A DNA stretch of 64,000 nt from Anaeromyxobacter dehalogenans 2CP-1 (GTDB taxonomy: Bacteria > Myxococcota > Myxococcia > Myxococcales > Anaeromyxobacteraceae), in NCBI RefSeq assembly GCF_000022145.1, contig NC_011891.1:496001-560000 (forward strand), given 5' to 3'. Shown piece after piece: positions 46,494 through 55,687 of this stretch (position 1 is the first letter of the stretch; the number at the start of each line of letters is the position of its first letter). The notes below the pieces were generated by a model. The model saw nothing but the letters and a program-made list of their open reading frames with translations. It made no database searches and was not told where the DNA came from. The translations under genes were made by a program, and so were the position numbers.

Positions 46494-47567
46494 ATGCACC
46501 TCGAGGACCTCGGACCCTGGAAGCACGGCCACGCGTTCGGCACGGCGGTGGAAGCGAGCGGCGAGCGGCGCACGCGCTGGGTGGTGGCGCTCACGCTCGC
46601 GATGATGGTGGGCGAGATCGCCGCCGGGATGGTGTACGGCTCGATGGCGCTGCTCGCCGACGGCTGGCACATGGGCACGCACGCGGCGGCGCTCGGCGTG
46701 GCGGCGTTCGCCTACGCCTACGCGCGGCGGCACGCCGCCGACCCGCGCTACAGCTTCGGCACCGGCAAGGTGGGCGCGCTGGGCGGGTTCGCGAGCGCGG
46801 TCGGCCTGGCGGTGGTGGCGCTGCTCGTGCTCGGGGAGAGCGCCGTCCGCCTCGCCTCGCCGGTCGCGATCCGCTTCGACCAGGCCATCGGCGTCGCGGT
46901 GCTCGGGCTGCTCGTGAACCTGTTCAGCGCGTTCCTGCTGCGCGACGAGGACCACGGGCACGCGCACGGCCACGGCGATCACGAGGACCACGACGACCAC
47001 CCCGTGCACGACCACGGCGCGCACGGTCACGCGCACCACGACCACGACCACGACGCGCACGCTCACGCGGTCCACGACCCCGAGCTGGACCTGGAGGCCG
47101 AGCTCGGCATGGACGAGCACCGGGACCACAACCTGCGCGCGGCCTACCTGCACGTGCTCGCCGACGCGCTCACCTCGGTGCTCGCGATCGTGGCGCTGCT
47201 CGCGGGCCGGGTGCTCGGCTGGACCTGGATGGACCCGGTGATGGGGATCGTCGGCGCGCTGGTGATCGCGCGCTGGTCGGTGGGCCTGCTGCGCGACACC
47301 GGCGCGGTCCTGCTCGACGCCGAGGTCGCGGAGGGACGCCGCGCCGCCATCCGCGCCGCGCTCGAGCAGGGCGAGGACCGGGTGGCGGACCTGCACCTGT
47401 GGCGGGTGGGCCCGCGCCACCTCGCCGCGATCGTGTCGGTGGTCGCGACCGCGCCGCGCGCGCCCGCCGAGTACAAGGAGCGGCTGCACGCGTTCCCGGA
47501 CCTGGTGCACCTCACGGTCGAGGTGCACGCCTGCGAGGCAGCGCCCGGCGCCCGGGCCGCGCGCTGA
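46494..47567 (+). CDS. dmeF: CDF-family divalent metal efflux transporter DmeF
   Basis: A 357-residue cation-diffusion facilitator that exports Co, Ni or related divalent metals in exchange for protons. The N-terminus MHLEDLGPWKHGHAF and the metal-site helix ALLADGWHMGTHAAALG are characteristic of DmeF; the second metal helix is YLHVLADALTSVLAIVALL. A long His/Asp/Glu-rich loop between helices IV and V (residues about 157-200) should bind metal. ATG 46494 is chosen; upstream translation is not conserved. It ends immediately (0 nt) next to the stop of the convergent hemerythrin-like gene. Confidence 0.92.
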   Translation: MHLEDLGPWKHGHAFGTAVEASGERRTRWVVALTLAMMVGEIAAGMVYGSMALLADGWHMGTHAAALGVAAFAYAYARRHAADPRYSFGTGKVGALGGFASAVGLAVVALLVLGESAVRLASPVAIRFDQAIGVAVLGLLVNLFSAFLLRDEDHGHAHGHGDHEDHDDHPVHDHGAHGHAHHDHDHDAHAHAVHDPELDLEAELGMDEHRDHNLRAAYLHVLADALTSVLAIVALLAGRVLGWTWMDPVMGIVGALVIARWSVGLLRDTGAVLLDAEVAEGRRAAIRAALEQGEDRVADLHLWRVGPRHLAAIVSVVATAPRAPAEYKERLHAFPDLVHLTVEVHACEAAPGARAAR

Positions 47568-48092
47568 CTACCGCGGGCCGGGCCGCGCCTCGGCCTGCTT
47601 CGCGGACTGCTCCAGCGCCGCCTCGGCGGTGCGCAGCACCCGCGGCCCGTCGTTGTACGCGGCCACCTTCACCGGCGGATACGCGGCCATGCGCGCCACG
47701 ATCTCCTGCGCGCGGGCCGCGAGCAGGCGGTCGCAGGTGGCGTAGAGGCCGTCCGGCGCCTCCTCCAGCAGGTTGTGCGGCGCGAGGATCTTGCGGATCT
47801 CGCCGATGAGCGCGTGCGTCGGGGTGGGGACGAGCAGCGACGCGATGGCGCCGTGCTCGATGCGCAGGCGGCGCGCGAGCGGGAGCGGCTCGCCGCCCTG
47901 CGCCTCGCGCGCGGCCGGGAGCAGCACCTTCTCCTCCAGCGCGATGTGGCGCAGCAGGCCGGCGCGGAACGCGTCGTAGGGCGGACGGTCGATCGCCGCC
48001 GGGTCGGCCGCGGCGCGGGTGAGCAGGCCGTCCAGCCGCAGGTGGTCGTCGGAGAGGAACCGCTCGATCCGGCCGGCCTCGCGCGCGCTCAC
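47568..48092 (-). CDS. Hemerythrin HHE-domain protein
   Basis: A 174-residue four-helix protein with hemerythrin-type ligands: FLSDDHLRLD (His), LLRHIALEEKVLLPA (His and Glu), RIEHGAI (His-Gly) and then ILAPHNLLEE (His and Glu). Such proteins bind a di-iron centre and sense or carry O2 or NO. GTG 48092 overlaps the preceding gene's stop (GTGA). It is the last gene in the TetR-DUF6448 operon. Confidence 0.88.
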   Translation of the reverse strand: MSAREAGRIERFLSDDHLRLDGLLTRAAADPAAIDRPPYDAFRAGLLRHIALEEKVLLPAAREAQGGEPLPLARRLRIEHGAIASLLVPTPTHALIGEIRKILAPHNLLEEAPDGLYATCDRLLAARAQEIVARMAAYPPVKVAAYNDGPRVLRTAEAALEQSAKQAEARPGPR

Positions 48093-48562
48093 GGTGACTC
48101 CTCGTCGTCCTCGTCGGACGCCTCGCCCATGAGCTGTCGGTGCTGGGCCTCGCGGACGATGCGGTCCACCAGCGGGAACGCGGCGCCGGCCAGCTCGGGA
48201 TCGTCCCGGCCGGCGTCGCCGTCGTGCCCGGCCGTGAGCAGCGCCAGCAGCAGCCAGTCCTGCTCCGAGATGGGCAGGTACGCCTCCGGCCGGTACCCGT
48301 CCGCCGAGGCGCGGAACGGCTCGAGATCGCCGTGCGCCGGGCGGAGCACCACGAAGCGCCCGCGCTCGAGCTCGCGGTGCGCCTCCAGGAGCCACTCCCG
48401 GCGCGCCGAGTCGCGCACCCGCGCCGCCCCCAGCCGGCCGGCGTCGGGACGGCCGAGGGCGGCCCAGGCGGCCGCCGCGTCCGGGGCGAGCGGCTTGCCG
48501 TTGGGATGGGTCGCCGCGCCGGCGGCGTAGCGGGTGACGACCTCGGCGGCCGGGGTGGGCAT
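48089..48562 (-). CDS. Unrecognised protein in the TetR operon
   Basis: A 157-residue soluble protein, no signal peptide or membrane helix. I recognise no family. It has a plain globular composition (EWLLEAHRELERGRFVVLRP; YLPISEQDWLLLALLTAGHD) and an acidic tail (EASDEDDEESP). It starts 9 nt after the DUF6448 gene ends and its stop overlaps the hemerythrin-like start, so co-expression is certain and a role with these partners is likely. Confidence 0.72.
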   Translation of the reverse strand: MPTPAAEVVTRYAAGAATHPNGKPLAPDAAAAWAALGRPDAGRLGAARVRDSARREWLLEAHRELERGRFVVLRPAHGDLEPFRASADGYRPEAYLPISEQDWLLLALLTAGHDGDAGRDDPELAGAAFPLVDRIVREAQHRQLMGEASDEDDEESP

Positions 48563-48571
48563 GCAGGACCT

Positions 48572-49297
48572 CTAGTGAGCGTGGTGCGTGTCCGCAGCCG
48601 GCTTCACGGGGGCCCTGGCGGGCGCGCGGCCGTGGGCGGCGTGCGGGTCGGCCGCGGGCGCCTGGGCGCCGGGCTTCGCGTGCGCGGCGTGCGGATCCGC
48701 GGCGCCGGCGTCGGCGTGCCCGGCGTGGGCACCACCCTGGGTGGCGGCGGCGTTCACGCCCTCGGCCCAGTGCACGAGCGGCACGTAGGCGGCCACCCAG
48801 CGGCGGCCTGCGGCCACGTCGTCGGCGGGCGCCTTCTCGGCGGCGAGCCGGGTCCAGTGCTTCTCCAGGCCCTGGTGCACCGCCGCCTGGAGCAGCCGCT
48901 CCACCTCGGCCGGATCGCCCTTCGCGATGGCGCGGTCCATCGCGACCACGGCGGGGTCGAGGTCGGCGCCGGCGGGCTTGAGCCCGGTGTACGGCGCGCC
49001 CTCGCCGGCGCGGTGCACGCGGACCAGGGTCTCGAGGAACCAGGTGTCGGCGACGTCGCGGGCCTCGCCGCCGGCCTTGCGCGCGGCGCGGGTCTTCGCG
49101 AAGGCCGCCTTGATCTCGGCCTCGTCCGCGGGCTGCACCCAGGCCAGCACCGGGGACAGCTTGCCGGACTCGAGGGCCGCCTTCGCGGCCACCACCACCG
49201 GGCCGTCGAGCGTGTCGCAATGCGCGCGGGCGGCGGCGGGGGCGAGCAGCGCGGCGAGCGCGAGGGAGAGGAGGGGAACGAGCTTCTTCGGGGTCAT
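48572..49297 (-). CDS. DUF6448 exported protein with His-rich tail
   Basis: A 241-residue periplasmic protein with a signal peptide ending in AARA. The mature start HCDTLDGPVVVAAKAALESG is characteristic of DUF6448. The body is helical (WFLETLVRVHRAGEGAPYTG; AVHQGLEKHW). The last 60 residues are rich in His and Ala (HAGHADAGAADPHAAH and on, ending THHAH), a probable metal-binding tail. The start ATG 49297 is 5 nt after the TetR stop. Its location next to a hemerythrin-like gene suggests a redox or metal-stress operon. Confidence 0.85.
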   Translation of the reverse strand: MTPKKLVPLLSLALAALLAPAAARAHCDTLDGPVVVAAKAALESGKLSPVLAWVQPADEAEIKAAFAKTRAARKAGGEARDVADTWFLETLVRVHRAGEGAPYTGLKPAGADLDPAVVAMDRAIAKGDPAEVERLLQAAVHQGLEKHWTRLAAEKAPADDVAAGRRWVAAYVPLVHWAEGVNAAATQGGAHAGHADAGAADPHAAHAKPGAQAPAADPHAAHGRAPARAPVKPAADTHHAH

Positions 49298-49302
49298 GTG
49301 CT

Positions 49303-49974
49303 TCACCTTTCGTCTGTCCGTCGTGACCGGGGGGCCCGCGGAGGACGGCGCTCCGCGGCGGCTGCGCGGCCGTCGGGCCGGCGCAGGAAGGTCTCGAGCG
49401 TGCGCCAGACGCGCTCGACGAGCTCGGGGGGGCGGCTGGCGGCGCCGGGGGAGTGGGCGAGCGCGAGCAGCGCGCCGAGCACCAGCACCTGCGCCTCGTC
49501 GATCCCGGCCGCCGGCGAGAGGCCGCCCGCGCGGCGCGCCTCCTCGAGGCAGCCGCGCACGAACGCGGTGGACCGGCGGCGGAACGCCTCGAGGCGCGCG
49601 GCCCCGGCCCCGTCGCCCACCAGGCCGACGTCGTCCGAGGCGAACACGCGGGCGATGGCCGGGTTGGCCCGGATGACCGCCACGCGCTGCCGGAAGAACG
49701 CGCCCAGCCGCGCCAGGGGCTCCGCCGCCTCGGGTGGGAAGCCCTCGAACAGCAGCTCCTCCATCCGGTCGATGGCGGCCGCCGCGATGGCGTCCTTGGT
49801 GGGGAAGTGGCGGAACAGCGCCGCGTCGGAGACGCCGACCTCCCGCGCGATGGCGAGCGCGGTGAAGTGGGCGGCGCCCTGGGCGGCGATCACGCGCAGC
49901 GCGGCGTCCGCGATCTCGCGGCGACGATCGGTCCCGGGCTTGCGCGCGCTGCGGCTGGCGGAGGAGCTCTGCAC
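49303..49974 (-). CDS. TetR-family transcriptional regulator
   Basis: A 223-residue repressor. The N-terminal HTH reads REIADAALRVIAAQGAAHFT, then ALAIAREVGVSDAALFRHFP, the canonical TetR DNA-binding region. The C-terminal ligand domain is not assignable. GTG 49974 is the first gene of the operon with the DUF6448, unknown and hemerythrin-like proteins. A strong palindrome begins 8 nt upstream and is probably its own operator. Confidence 0.93.
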   Translation of the reverse strand: MQSSSASRSARKPGTDRRREIADAALRVIAAQGAAHFTALAIAREVGVSDAALFRHFPTKDAIAAAAIDRMEELLFEGFPPEAAEPLARLGAFFRQRVAVIRANPAIARVFASDDVGLVGDGAGAARLEAFRRRSTAFVRGCLEEARRAGGLSPAAGIDEAQVLVLGALLALAHSPGAASRPPELVERVWRTLETFLRRPDGRAAAAERRPPRAPRSRRTDER

Positions 49975-49981
49975 CCCGCTG

Positions 49982-50005
49982 ATGTAAGTGAGTGCTCACT
50001 AACAT
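49982..50005. promoter_or_regulatory. Likely TetR operator
   Basis: ATGTAAGTGAG and CTCACTAACAT are inverted repeats separated by TG; 10 of 11 positions match, and the inner AGTGAG/CTCACT is perfect. It lies 8 nt upstream of the TetR start. It is strikingly AT-rich for this DNA. The palindrome is observed; its use by the adjacent TetR is inferred. Confidence 0.75.
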
Positions 50006-50075
50006 GCAACGAGGAGACGACGTCCCGGTGGGGCCGCCCCGGAGGAACGTGACGCGGGTGAGATCGACCGCGCGG

Positions 50076-50786
50076 CTACAGGTGCGCGATGCGGGGCGGC
50101 TCCTCGTCGTGGGGGTGCGCCTCGTCGCGATCGCGCAGGCGCCGCTCCCAGGAGCGCGTCACCACCTCGCGCGAGCCGAGCCCCACCGCCAGCGCCAGCG
50201 CCAGGACGATGCCGCCGAACAGGATCGAGAACGAGATGGTGACGAGCGCGCCACCCACCCCGAGGTGCTGCAGCGCCATGGCGCCGCCCAGCACCGTCAC
50301 CAGCCAGCGCGCGCCGGTGGCGAGCAGCCGGGCGGAGCGGATCTGCATGTTCACCGCGCTCACCAGCACGCTCGCCTCTACCCACCGCGAGAGCGCCACC
50401 GCCGCGGCGAACAGCACGCCCGCCACGATGACGCTCGGCGTGTACGTGAGCACCCGCTCCGCGAGCGCGCTGGTCCAGCGCGACTCGACCGAGGTCAGGC
50501 TGAGCGCGAGGCCCACCGCGAACGTGAGCCAGAACGTGAAGCGGGTGGCCGCGGTGACGAGCGAGGGCAGGCGCGAGCGATCCTCGGCCGGCGCCCACCG
50601 GCGCAGGAGCCGGTCGAGCTGGACCGCCTTCAGGATCCGGCGGACCAGCCGTGCGCAGGCCCACGCGAGCGCGAGCGACAGCAGCGCGAACACGAGCGTG
50701 GCGAGCAGGCCGGGCACCAGCCGGGCGGCGTTGACGGCGAGCCGCTGGAACGACTCGCGGAGGGTGATCGCGACCGCTTCCCACAT
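50076..50786 (-). CDS. Mechanosensitive-channel-like membrane protein
   Basis: A 236-residue membrane protein with about five helices and a conserved small-residue-rich helix near the end (GGIVLALALAVGLGSREVV), which resembles the pore-lining TM3 helix of MscS and the conserved TM-helix proteins. It ends without the beta-rich MscS cytoplasmic cage, so it would be a short, cage-less relative. A charged C-terminus follows (RRLRDRDEAHPHDEEPPRI). It faces away from the otsA/otsB gene; both could serve in osmotic stress. Confidence 0.8.
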   Translation of the reverse strand: MWEAVAITLRESFQRLAVNAARLVPGLLATLVFALLSLALAWACARLVRRILKAVQLDRLLRRWAPAEDRSRLPSLVTAATRFTFWLTFAVGLALSLTSVESRWTSALAERVLTYTPSVIVAGVLFAAAVALSRWVEASVLVSAVNMQIRSARLLATGARWLVTVLGGAMALQHLGVGGALVTISFSILFGGIVLALALAVGLGSREVVTRSWERRLRDRDEAHPHDEEPPRIAHL

Positions 50787-50989
50787 GACCGGCCTCCTCT
50801 CTGCGGGGGACGACCACCGTAGCGCCCGGAGGGCGGCCGGTCAAAGCACCCCCGGTCCGCCTGCGCCCCTCACGAGGTTCATTTGGGACACCAACGGACC
50901 GGGCTGGTAGGATCGACGTCACCGCGACCGGTTGCCGCGCCCCGGGCGCGCCGGGCGCGGATCTCCGGCTCCTGCGAAGGAAAGGTGCG

Positions 50990-53161
50990 ATGTCGCGCGT
51001 GGTGATCGTATCGAACCGGCTGCCCGTCACCGTGGAGCGCGCGGGCGAGGCCGTTCGCGTGGTGCCCAGCGTGGGAGGCCTCGCCACGGGCCTGCGGCGG
51101 CCGCACGAGCAAGGCGGCGGGCCCTGGGTCGGCTGGCCGGGCGACCTGGCCGGGCTGGATCCCGAGCAGCAGGCGCGCGTGGAGGCGCGGCTCTCGGACC
51201 TGCGGCTCGCGCCGGTGCACCTCACCTCCGAGGAGGTGCAGCGCTACTACCAGGACTACTCGAACGCGCTGCTCTGGCCGGTGTTCCACTCGTTCCCCGG
51301 CGAGGTGCCGCTGGAGATGGGCGGCGCCGCCGAGTACGAGCGGGTCAACGGGCGCTTCGCCGACGCGGTCGCAGCCACCGCGCGGCCGGGCGACGTGATC
51401 TGGATCCACGACTACCAGCTGCTCCGGCTGCCGGCGCTCCTGCGCGAGCGGCTCCCCGAGGCGCGCATCGGCTTCTTCCTGCACATCCCCTTCCCGTCGT
51501 CCGACCTGTTCCGCGTGCTCCCGCAGCGCGAGGCGCTGCTCGAGGGCATGCTCGGCGCGGATCTGATCGGGTTTCACACAGCGTCGTACATGCGCCACTT
51601 CTCCTCGTCGGTCCTGCGCGTCCTGGGCGCCTGGACCGACGTGGACCGCATCCGCTGGCGCGGGCGCGAGGTCCGCATCGGCGTGTTCCCGATGGGCGTG
51701 GACGCGGCCGACTTCGCCGGCACCGCGCACGGCGCCGACATGGACGAGGAGGTCCGCGCGCTCCGCCGGGACGGGAGCCGGCTCATCGTGGGGATCGACC
51801 GGCTCGACTACACGAAGGGCATCCCCCGCCGCCTGCTCGCCTACGAGCGGCTGCTCCGCGAGCACCCGGAGCTGCGCGGCAAGGTGCGGCTGGTGCAGGT
51901 GGCGGTCCCGTCGCGCACCGAGGTGGGCGCATACCAGGAGTTCCGGGACCAGGTCGACGGGCTGGTGGGCCGCATCCACGGCGCGTTCGCCACGCCGACC
52001 TGGTCGCCCATCCACTACCTCTCGCGCGGGCTCGACCGCGCGCAGGTGGTGGCGCTGTACCGCGCCGCCGACGTCATGCTGGTCACGCCCATCCGCGACG
52101 GGATGAACCTGGTCGCGAAGGAGTTCGTGGCCGTGCGCGACGACGGCGACGGCGTGCTGGTGCTGTCCGAGTTCACCGGCGCGGCGGCCGAGCTGGCCGA
52201 GGCGGTGCAGGTGAACCCGTACGACGAGGCGGGCACCGCGGCGGCGATCCAGCGCGCGCTGGAGATGCCGGAGGACGAGCGGCGCACGCGCATGACCGGG
52301 CTGCGGCGGCGCGTCACGCGCTACGACGTCCACTGGTGGGCGCGGACGTTCCTCGAGCGGCTGCGCGAGGCCCCCGCGCCGGTGCGGCCGCAGGGGCTGG
52401 AGGTGTCGCCGCGCGCGGCCGTCCAGGACGCGCTCTCCCGGCTCCGCGCGGCGCCGCACGCGACGCTGCTGCTCGACTACGACGGCACGCTGGTGCCGTT
52501 CGCGCCCACCCCCGAGCTGGCGCGGCCGGACCGCGAGCTGCGCGACCTGCTGCGCGACCTCGCCCGCCACCCGCGCCTCGCCGTGCACCTCGTCACCGGG
52601 CGCCAGCGCGACACGGTGGACCGCTGGTTCGGGGACCTCGGCATCGGCCTCCACGCGGAGCACGGCTTCTGGTCGAAGCTGCCCGGCAACGGCTGGCAGC
52701 TCGCCGCCCCGGTGTCCACCGCCTGGCGCGAGCCGGCCCGCGCCATCCTGGAGGAGTTCGCCGCGCGCACGCCGGGGTCGCTCGTGGAGGAGAAGTCGGC
52801 CGGGTTCGCCTGGCACTACCGCACCGCCGACCCCGACTTCGGGGCGGCGCAGGCGCACGACCTCATGCTCCACCTCTCCACGGTGCTGTCGAACGCGCCG
52901 GTGGAGATCCTGCCCGGCGCCCTGGTGGTCGAGGTACGTCCGCAGGGCGTGGACAAGGGCAAGGTGGTCGCCCGCGCCGCCGCCGCCTCGCCCGAGGGAA
53001 GCCTGCTCGCCGCCCTCGGGGATGACCGGACCGACGAGGACATGTTCGCGGCCCTGCCGGACGGCGCCATCGCGGTCCACGTCGGGCCGTCGCCGAGCCG
53101 CGCCCCGCTGCGCCTCGCCGGCGTGCCGGAGTCACGGGCGTTCCTGCGCGGGTTGCTGTAG
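50990..53161 (+). CDS. otsA: Bifunctional trehalose-6-phosphate synthase/phosphatase
   Basis: A 723-residue fusion making trehalose from UDP- or GDP-glucose and glucose-6-phosphate. Residues 1-470 are a GT20 synthase: [54 protein letters not shown]. Residues 480-723 are a HAD phosphatase: [12 protein letters not shown], then [13 protein letters not shown] and [10 protein letters not shown]. This arrangement is like the plant-type TPS-TPP fusion. ATG 50990 has AAGGAAAGG upstream. The 3' end of the gene itself carries the repeat word GTGCCGGAGTCACGG (53123-53137, encoding VPESR), which is then amplified in the downstream array. Trehalose is an osmo- and desiccation protectant. Confidence 0.95.
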   Translation: MSRVVIVSNRLPVTVERAGEAVRVVPSVGGLATGLRRPHEQGGGPWVGWPGDLAGLDPEQQARVEARLSDLRLAPVHLTSEEVQRYYQDYSNALLWPVFHSFPGEVPLEMGGAAEYERVNGRFADAVAATARPGDVIWIHDYQLLRLPALLRERLPEARIGFFLHIPFPSSDLFRVLPQREALLEGMLGADLIGFHTASYMRHFSSSVLRVLGAWTDVDRIRWRGREVRIGVFPMGVDAADFAGTAHGADMDEEVRALRRDGSRLIVGIDRLDYTKGIPRRLLAYERLLREHPELRGKVRLVQVAVPSRTEVGAYQEFRDQVDGLVGRIHGAFATPTWSPIHYLSRGLDRAQVVALYRAADVMLVTPIRDGMNLVAKEFVAVRDDGDGVLVLSEFTGAAAELAEAVQVNPYDEAGTAAAIQRALEMPEDERRTRMTGLRRRVTRYDVHWWARTFLERLREAPAPVRPQGLEVSPRAAVQDALSRLRAAPHATLLLDYDGTLVPFAPTPELARPDRELRDLLRDLARHPRLAVHLVTGRQRDTVDRWFGDLGIGLHAEHGFWSKLPGNGWQLAAPVSTAWREPARAILEEFAARTPGSLVEEKSAGFAWHYRTADPDFGAAQAHDLMLHLSTVLSNAPVEILPGALVVEVRPQGVDKGKVVARAAAASPEGSLLAALGDDRTDEDMFAALPDGAIAVHVGPSPSRAPLRLAGVPESRAFLRGLL

Positions 53162-53645
53162 GGCGGCCGGGCCCCGGCTGGGCGGCTCAACGTCCCGGGA
53201 GCCTGGCGAGCCTGCGCCGGCGTGCCGGAGTCACGCCGGCGGGAGCCCCGGGTGCCGGGAGCCCCGTGCGCCGGCGCGCCGGAGTCGTCACGCGCCGGCG
53301 GCCGGCGGGGCCGGGGTGCCGGAGTCACGGGGCCGGGATCCCCGGGTGCCGGAGTCAAGGCCGGAGCCCCGGGTGCCGGAGTCAGGCCGGTGTGCCGGAG
53401 TCACGGGGCCGGGGTGCCGAGGCCGGGGGGGCCGGGGTGCCGGAGTCACGCGGGTCCGGCGGGCCGGGGGCCGGGGTGCCGGAGTCACGGGGCCGGGGTG
53501 CCGGAGTCCTCACGCGGGGCCGCGCCGGCGCGAGCCCCGGGTGCCGGAGTCAAGGCCGGGGAGGCCGGGGTGCCGGAGTCACGCGGGTCCGGCGGGCCGG
53601 GGTGCCGGAGTCGTCACGGGCCGGCGTGCCGGGGTGCCGGAGTTG
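53123..53645 (+). repeat. Irregular GTGCCGGAGT repeat array
   Basis: The 10-mer GTGCCGGAGT occurs 13 times, at 53123 (inside the synthase/phosphatase gene), 53222, 53316, 53346, 53373, 53392, 53437, 53476, 53498, 53541, 53570, 53602 and 53634, all in one orientation. It is usually followed by CACGG or CAAGG and separated by GGGCCGGGG-type filler. Spacing varies from 19 to 99 nt and is not a multiple of three, so no reading frame is kept. It fills nearly the whole gap to the next gene, which otherwise holds no gene. Too irregular for CRISPR. Confidence 0.85.
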
Positions 53646-53765
53646 CGGACGGGGGCTGCAGACCGGCTGCGCCGGATGGGAGGCCCCATTCGCGGGCCTC
53701 CGCCGTGACACACCCATCACACGTCCCGCATAGGCAAGTGGGCCTTCCGACGACGAGGTGCCCAC

Positions 53766-54629
53766 GTGCTGTATCCCGAGCTGTTCAGGTCCCTGGAGCG
53801 CGCCCGCTGGAGCCTCGAGGACGACGTCCCCTGGTCGAGCTTCGATCCGACCGCGCTCTCCGACGAGCAGGCGCTCACGGTCAAGATGAACGCCATCACC
53901 GAGTGGTCGGCGCTGCCCGCGACCGAGATGTTCCTGCGCGACAACCGGCACGACAGCGACTTCTCGGCGTTCATGTCGATCTGGTTCTACGAGGAGCAGA
54001 AGCACGCGCTCGTGCTCATGGAGTACCTGCGCCGCTTCCGCCCCGACCTCGTTCCCACCGAGGACGAGCTGCACGCCGTCCGGTTCGAGTTCGACCCGGC
54101 GCCCGCGCTGGAGACGCTCGCGCTGCACTTCTGTGGCGAGATCCGGCTCACCCAGTGGTACCGCCGCGCCGCCGAGTGGCACACCGAGCCGGTGCTGAAG
54201 CAGGTGTACGGCCTCATCTCGCAGGACGAGGGGCGCCACGGTGGCGCCTACCTCCGGTACATGCGGCAGGCGATCGAGCGGCACGGCGACGCTGCGCGCG
54301 CGGCGTTCGCGAAGCTCGGCGTCCTCATGGCGAGCAGCGGCCGCAGCGGCAAGCCGCTCCACCCGACCAACCTGCACGTCAACCAGCGGCTCTTCCCGCG
54401 CGACACGGTGCAGAGCCGGCTGCCCGACCCGGGCTGGCTCGACCGCTGGCTCGACGGCCAGATCCGCTTCGACGAGGGCTGCGAGCGGCGGGTGGTGCGG
54501 ACCATGCTGCGCAGCCTGTCGGCGCTCCTCGGCGAGAGCTTCGAGACCGTCCGCGACCTGAACCGCTACCGGAAGTCGCTCGCGGGCGCGGCGGCGCCGG
54601 CGGCGAGCGCCGCGCCCATGCACGCCTGA
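53766..54629 (+). CDS. Ferritin-like acyl desaturase-type di-iron protein
   Basis: A 287-residue helical protein of the acyl-ACP desaturase/ferritin-like group. Probable di-iron ligands are EWSALPATEMF (Glu), FYEEQKHALV (E-E-x-x-H), FCGEIRLTQWY (Glu) and ISQDEGRHGG (D-E-x-x-H), two repeats as expected. It would desaturate or hydroxylate fatty acids or a related substrate with O2 and reduced ferredoxin. GTG 53766 has GAGGTG upstream. It lies between the repeat array and an aldo/keto reductase gene on the opposite strand. Confidence 0.85.
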   Translation: MLYPELFRSLERARWSLEDDVPWSSFDPTALSDEQALTVKMNAITEWSALPATEMFLRDNRHDSDFSAFMSIWFYEEQKHALVLMEYLRRFRPDLVPTEDELHAVRFEFDPAPALETLALHFCGEIRLTQWYRRAAEWHTEPVLKQVYGLISQDEGRHGGAYLRYMRQAIERHGDAARAAFAKLGVLMASSGRSGKPLHPTNLHVNQRLFPRDTVQSRLPDPGWLDRWLDGQIRFDEGCERRVVRTMLRSLSALLGESFETVRDLNRYRKSLAGAAAPAASAAPMHA

Positions 54630-54638
54630 GCCCGCCGC

Positions 54639-55604
54639 TCAGCGTCCGCCAGCGCCCTCGAGCCGCGCCACGTCGTCCGGCGTGAGCGCGACCTCGACGG
54701 CGCCGGCCATGTCCCGCACCTGCGCCGCGCTCGTCGCGCTGGCGATGGGCGCGGTGACGCGCGGGCTCCGCAGCTGCCACGCGAGCGCGACCTGCGCCAC
54801 GGTCGCGCCGTGCGCCCGGGCCACCTCGCGCGCAGCGGCCAGCACCGCCTTGGCGCCCGGGTCGGCGAGGAGCGCGTTCACCTTGCCGGCGCGGGCGGTG
54901 GGCGGGGGCAGGCCCGGGCCGTACTTGCCGGTGAGGAAGCCTGAGGCGAGCGCGTAGTAGGTGCACACGCCCAGCCCGCGCGCCGCGCACAGGTCGGCGA
55001 GCGCGCCCTCGTAGCCGCCGCGCGAGACCAGGTTGTACTCGGGCTGCAGCACCGCGAACCGCGCCAGGCCGGCGCGCGCCGAGAGGTCGAGCGCGGCCGC
55101 GAGGCGCGGCGCCGCGTAGTTGGAGGCGCCGAGGTGGCGCACCTTGCCCGCCCGCACCAGCCGGTCGAACGCCCCGAGCGTCTCCTCGAGCGGCGTGGCC
55201 GCGTCGTCGCGGTGCGCGTAGTACAGGTCGATCCGCTCGACCCCGAGCCGCCGCAACGAGCCGTCGCACGCGTGCAGGATCTTCTCCGCGGAGAGCCCGG
55301 CCGCCGAGTCCGGGCCGCCCATGCCGACCTTGGTGGCGATCACCACCTCGTCGCGGCAGCGCCGCTCGCGCAGCCACGCGCCGAGGACCTCCTCCGACTC
55401 GCCGCCGCGGTGGCCCGGCACCCAGGCGCTGTACACGTCGGCGGTGTCCACGAAGTTGCCGCCCGCCTCGCGGTAGGCGTCGAGGACGGCGAAGCTGGCG
55501 GCGCGGTCTGCGGTCCAGCCGAACACGTTGCCGCCCAGGCAGACGGGAAAGACGGACAGGTCGGTGGCGCCGAGGCGGCGCCGCTGCGGGATCGAGGAGG
55601 TCAT
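54639..55604 (-). CDS. Aldo/keto reductase
   Basis: A 321-residue NADPH-dependent oxidoreductase with a TIM barrel. The catalytic Asp-Tyr region is FVDTADVYSAWVPGHRGGES, the Lys is in VIATKVGMGG, and the His is in IDLYYAHRDD, followed by VRHLGASNYAAPRL. It is of the YajO/Tas-like subgroup. Substrates are small aldehydes or ketones. It converges on the desaturase gene, with 9 nt between stops. Confidence in the family is high, none on substrate. Confidence 0.93.
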   Translation of the reverse strand: MTSSIPQRRRLGATDLSVFPVCLGGNVFGWTADRAASFAVLDAYREAGGNFVDTADVYSAWVPGHRGGESEEVLGAWLRERRCRDEVVIATKVGMGGPDSAAGLSAEKILHACDGSLRRLGVERIDLYYAHRDDAATPLEETLGAFDRLVRAGKVRHLGASNYAAPRLAAALDLSARAGLARFAVLQPEYNLVSRGGYEGALADLCAARGLGVCTYYALASGFLTGKYGPGLPPPTARAGKVNALLADPGAKAVLAAAREVARAHGATVAQVALAWQLRSPRVTAPIASATSAAQVRDMAGAVEVALTPDDVARLEGAGGR

Positions 55605-55687
55605 GATGTGGGGGATCTAACCGCGCGCCGGCCCGCGTTCACCCGCGCGTGTGCGCGCACCTCCGCGCGCGGCCGGCCGCGCCGCAA

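Noticed and set aside
53222-54685. A frame reading through the repeat array as a Gly/Pro/Ser-rich protein
   Set aside because: Repeat spacing is not a multiple of three and the frame only joins the array to an out-of-frame reading of the desaturase gene.
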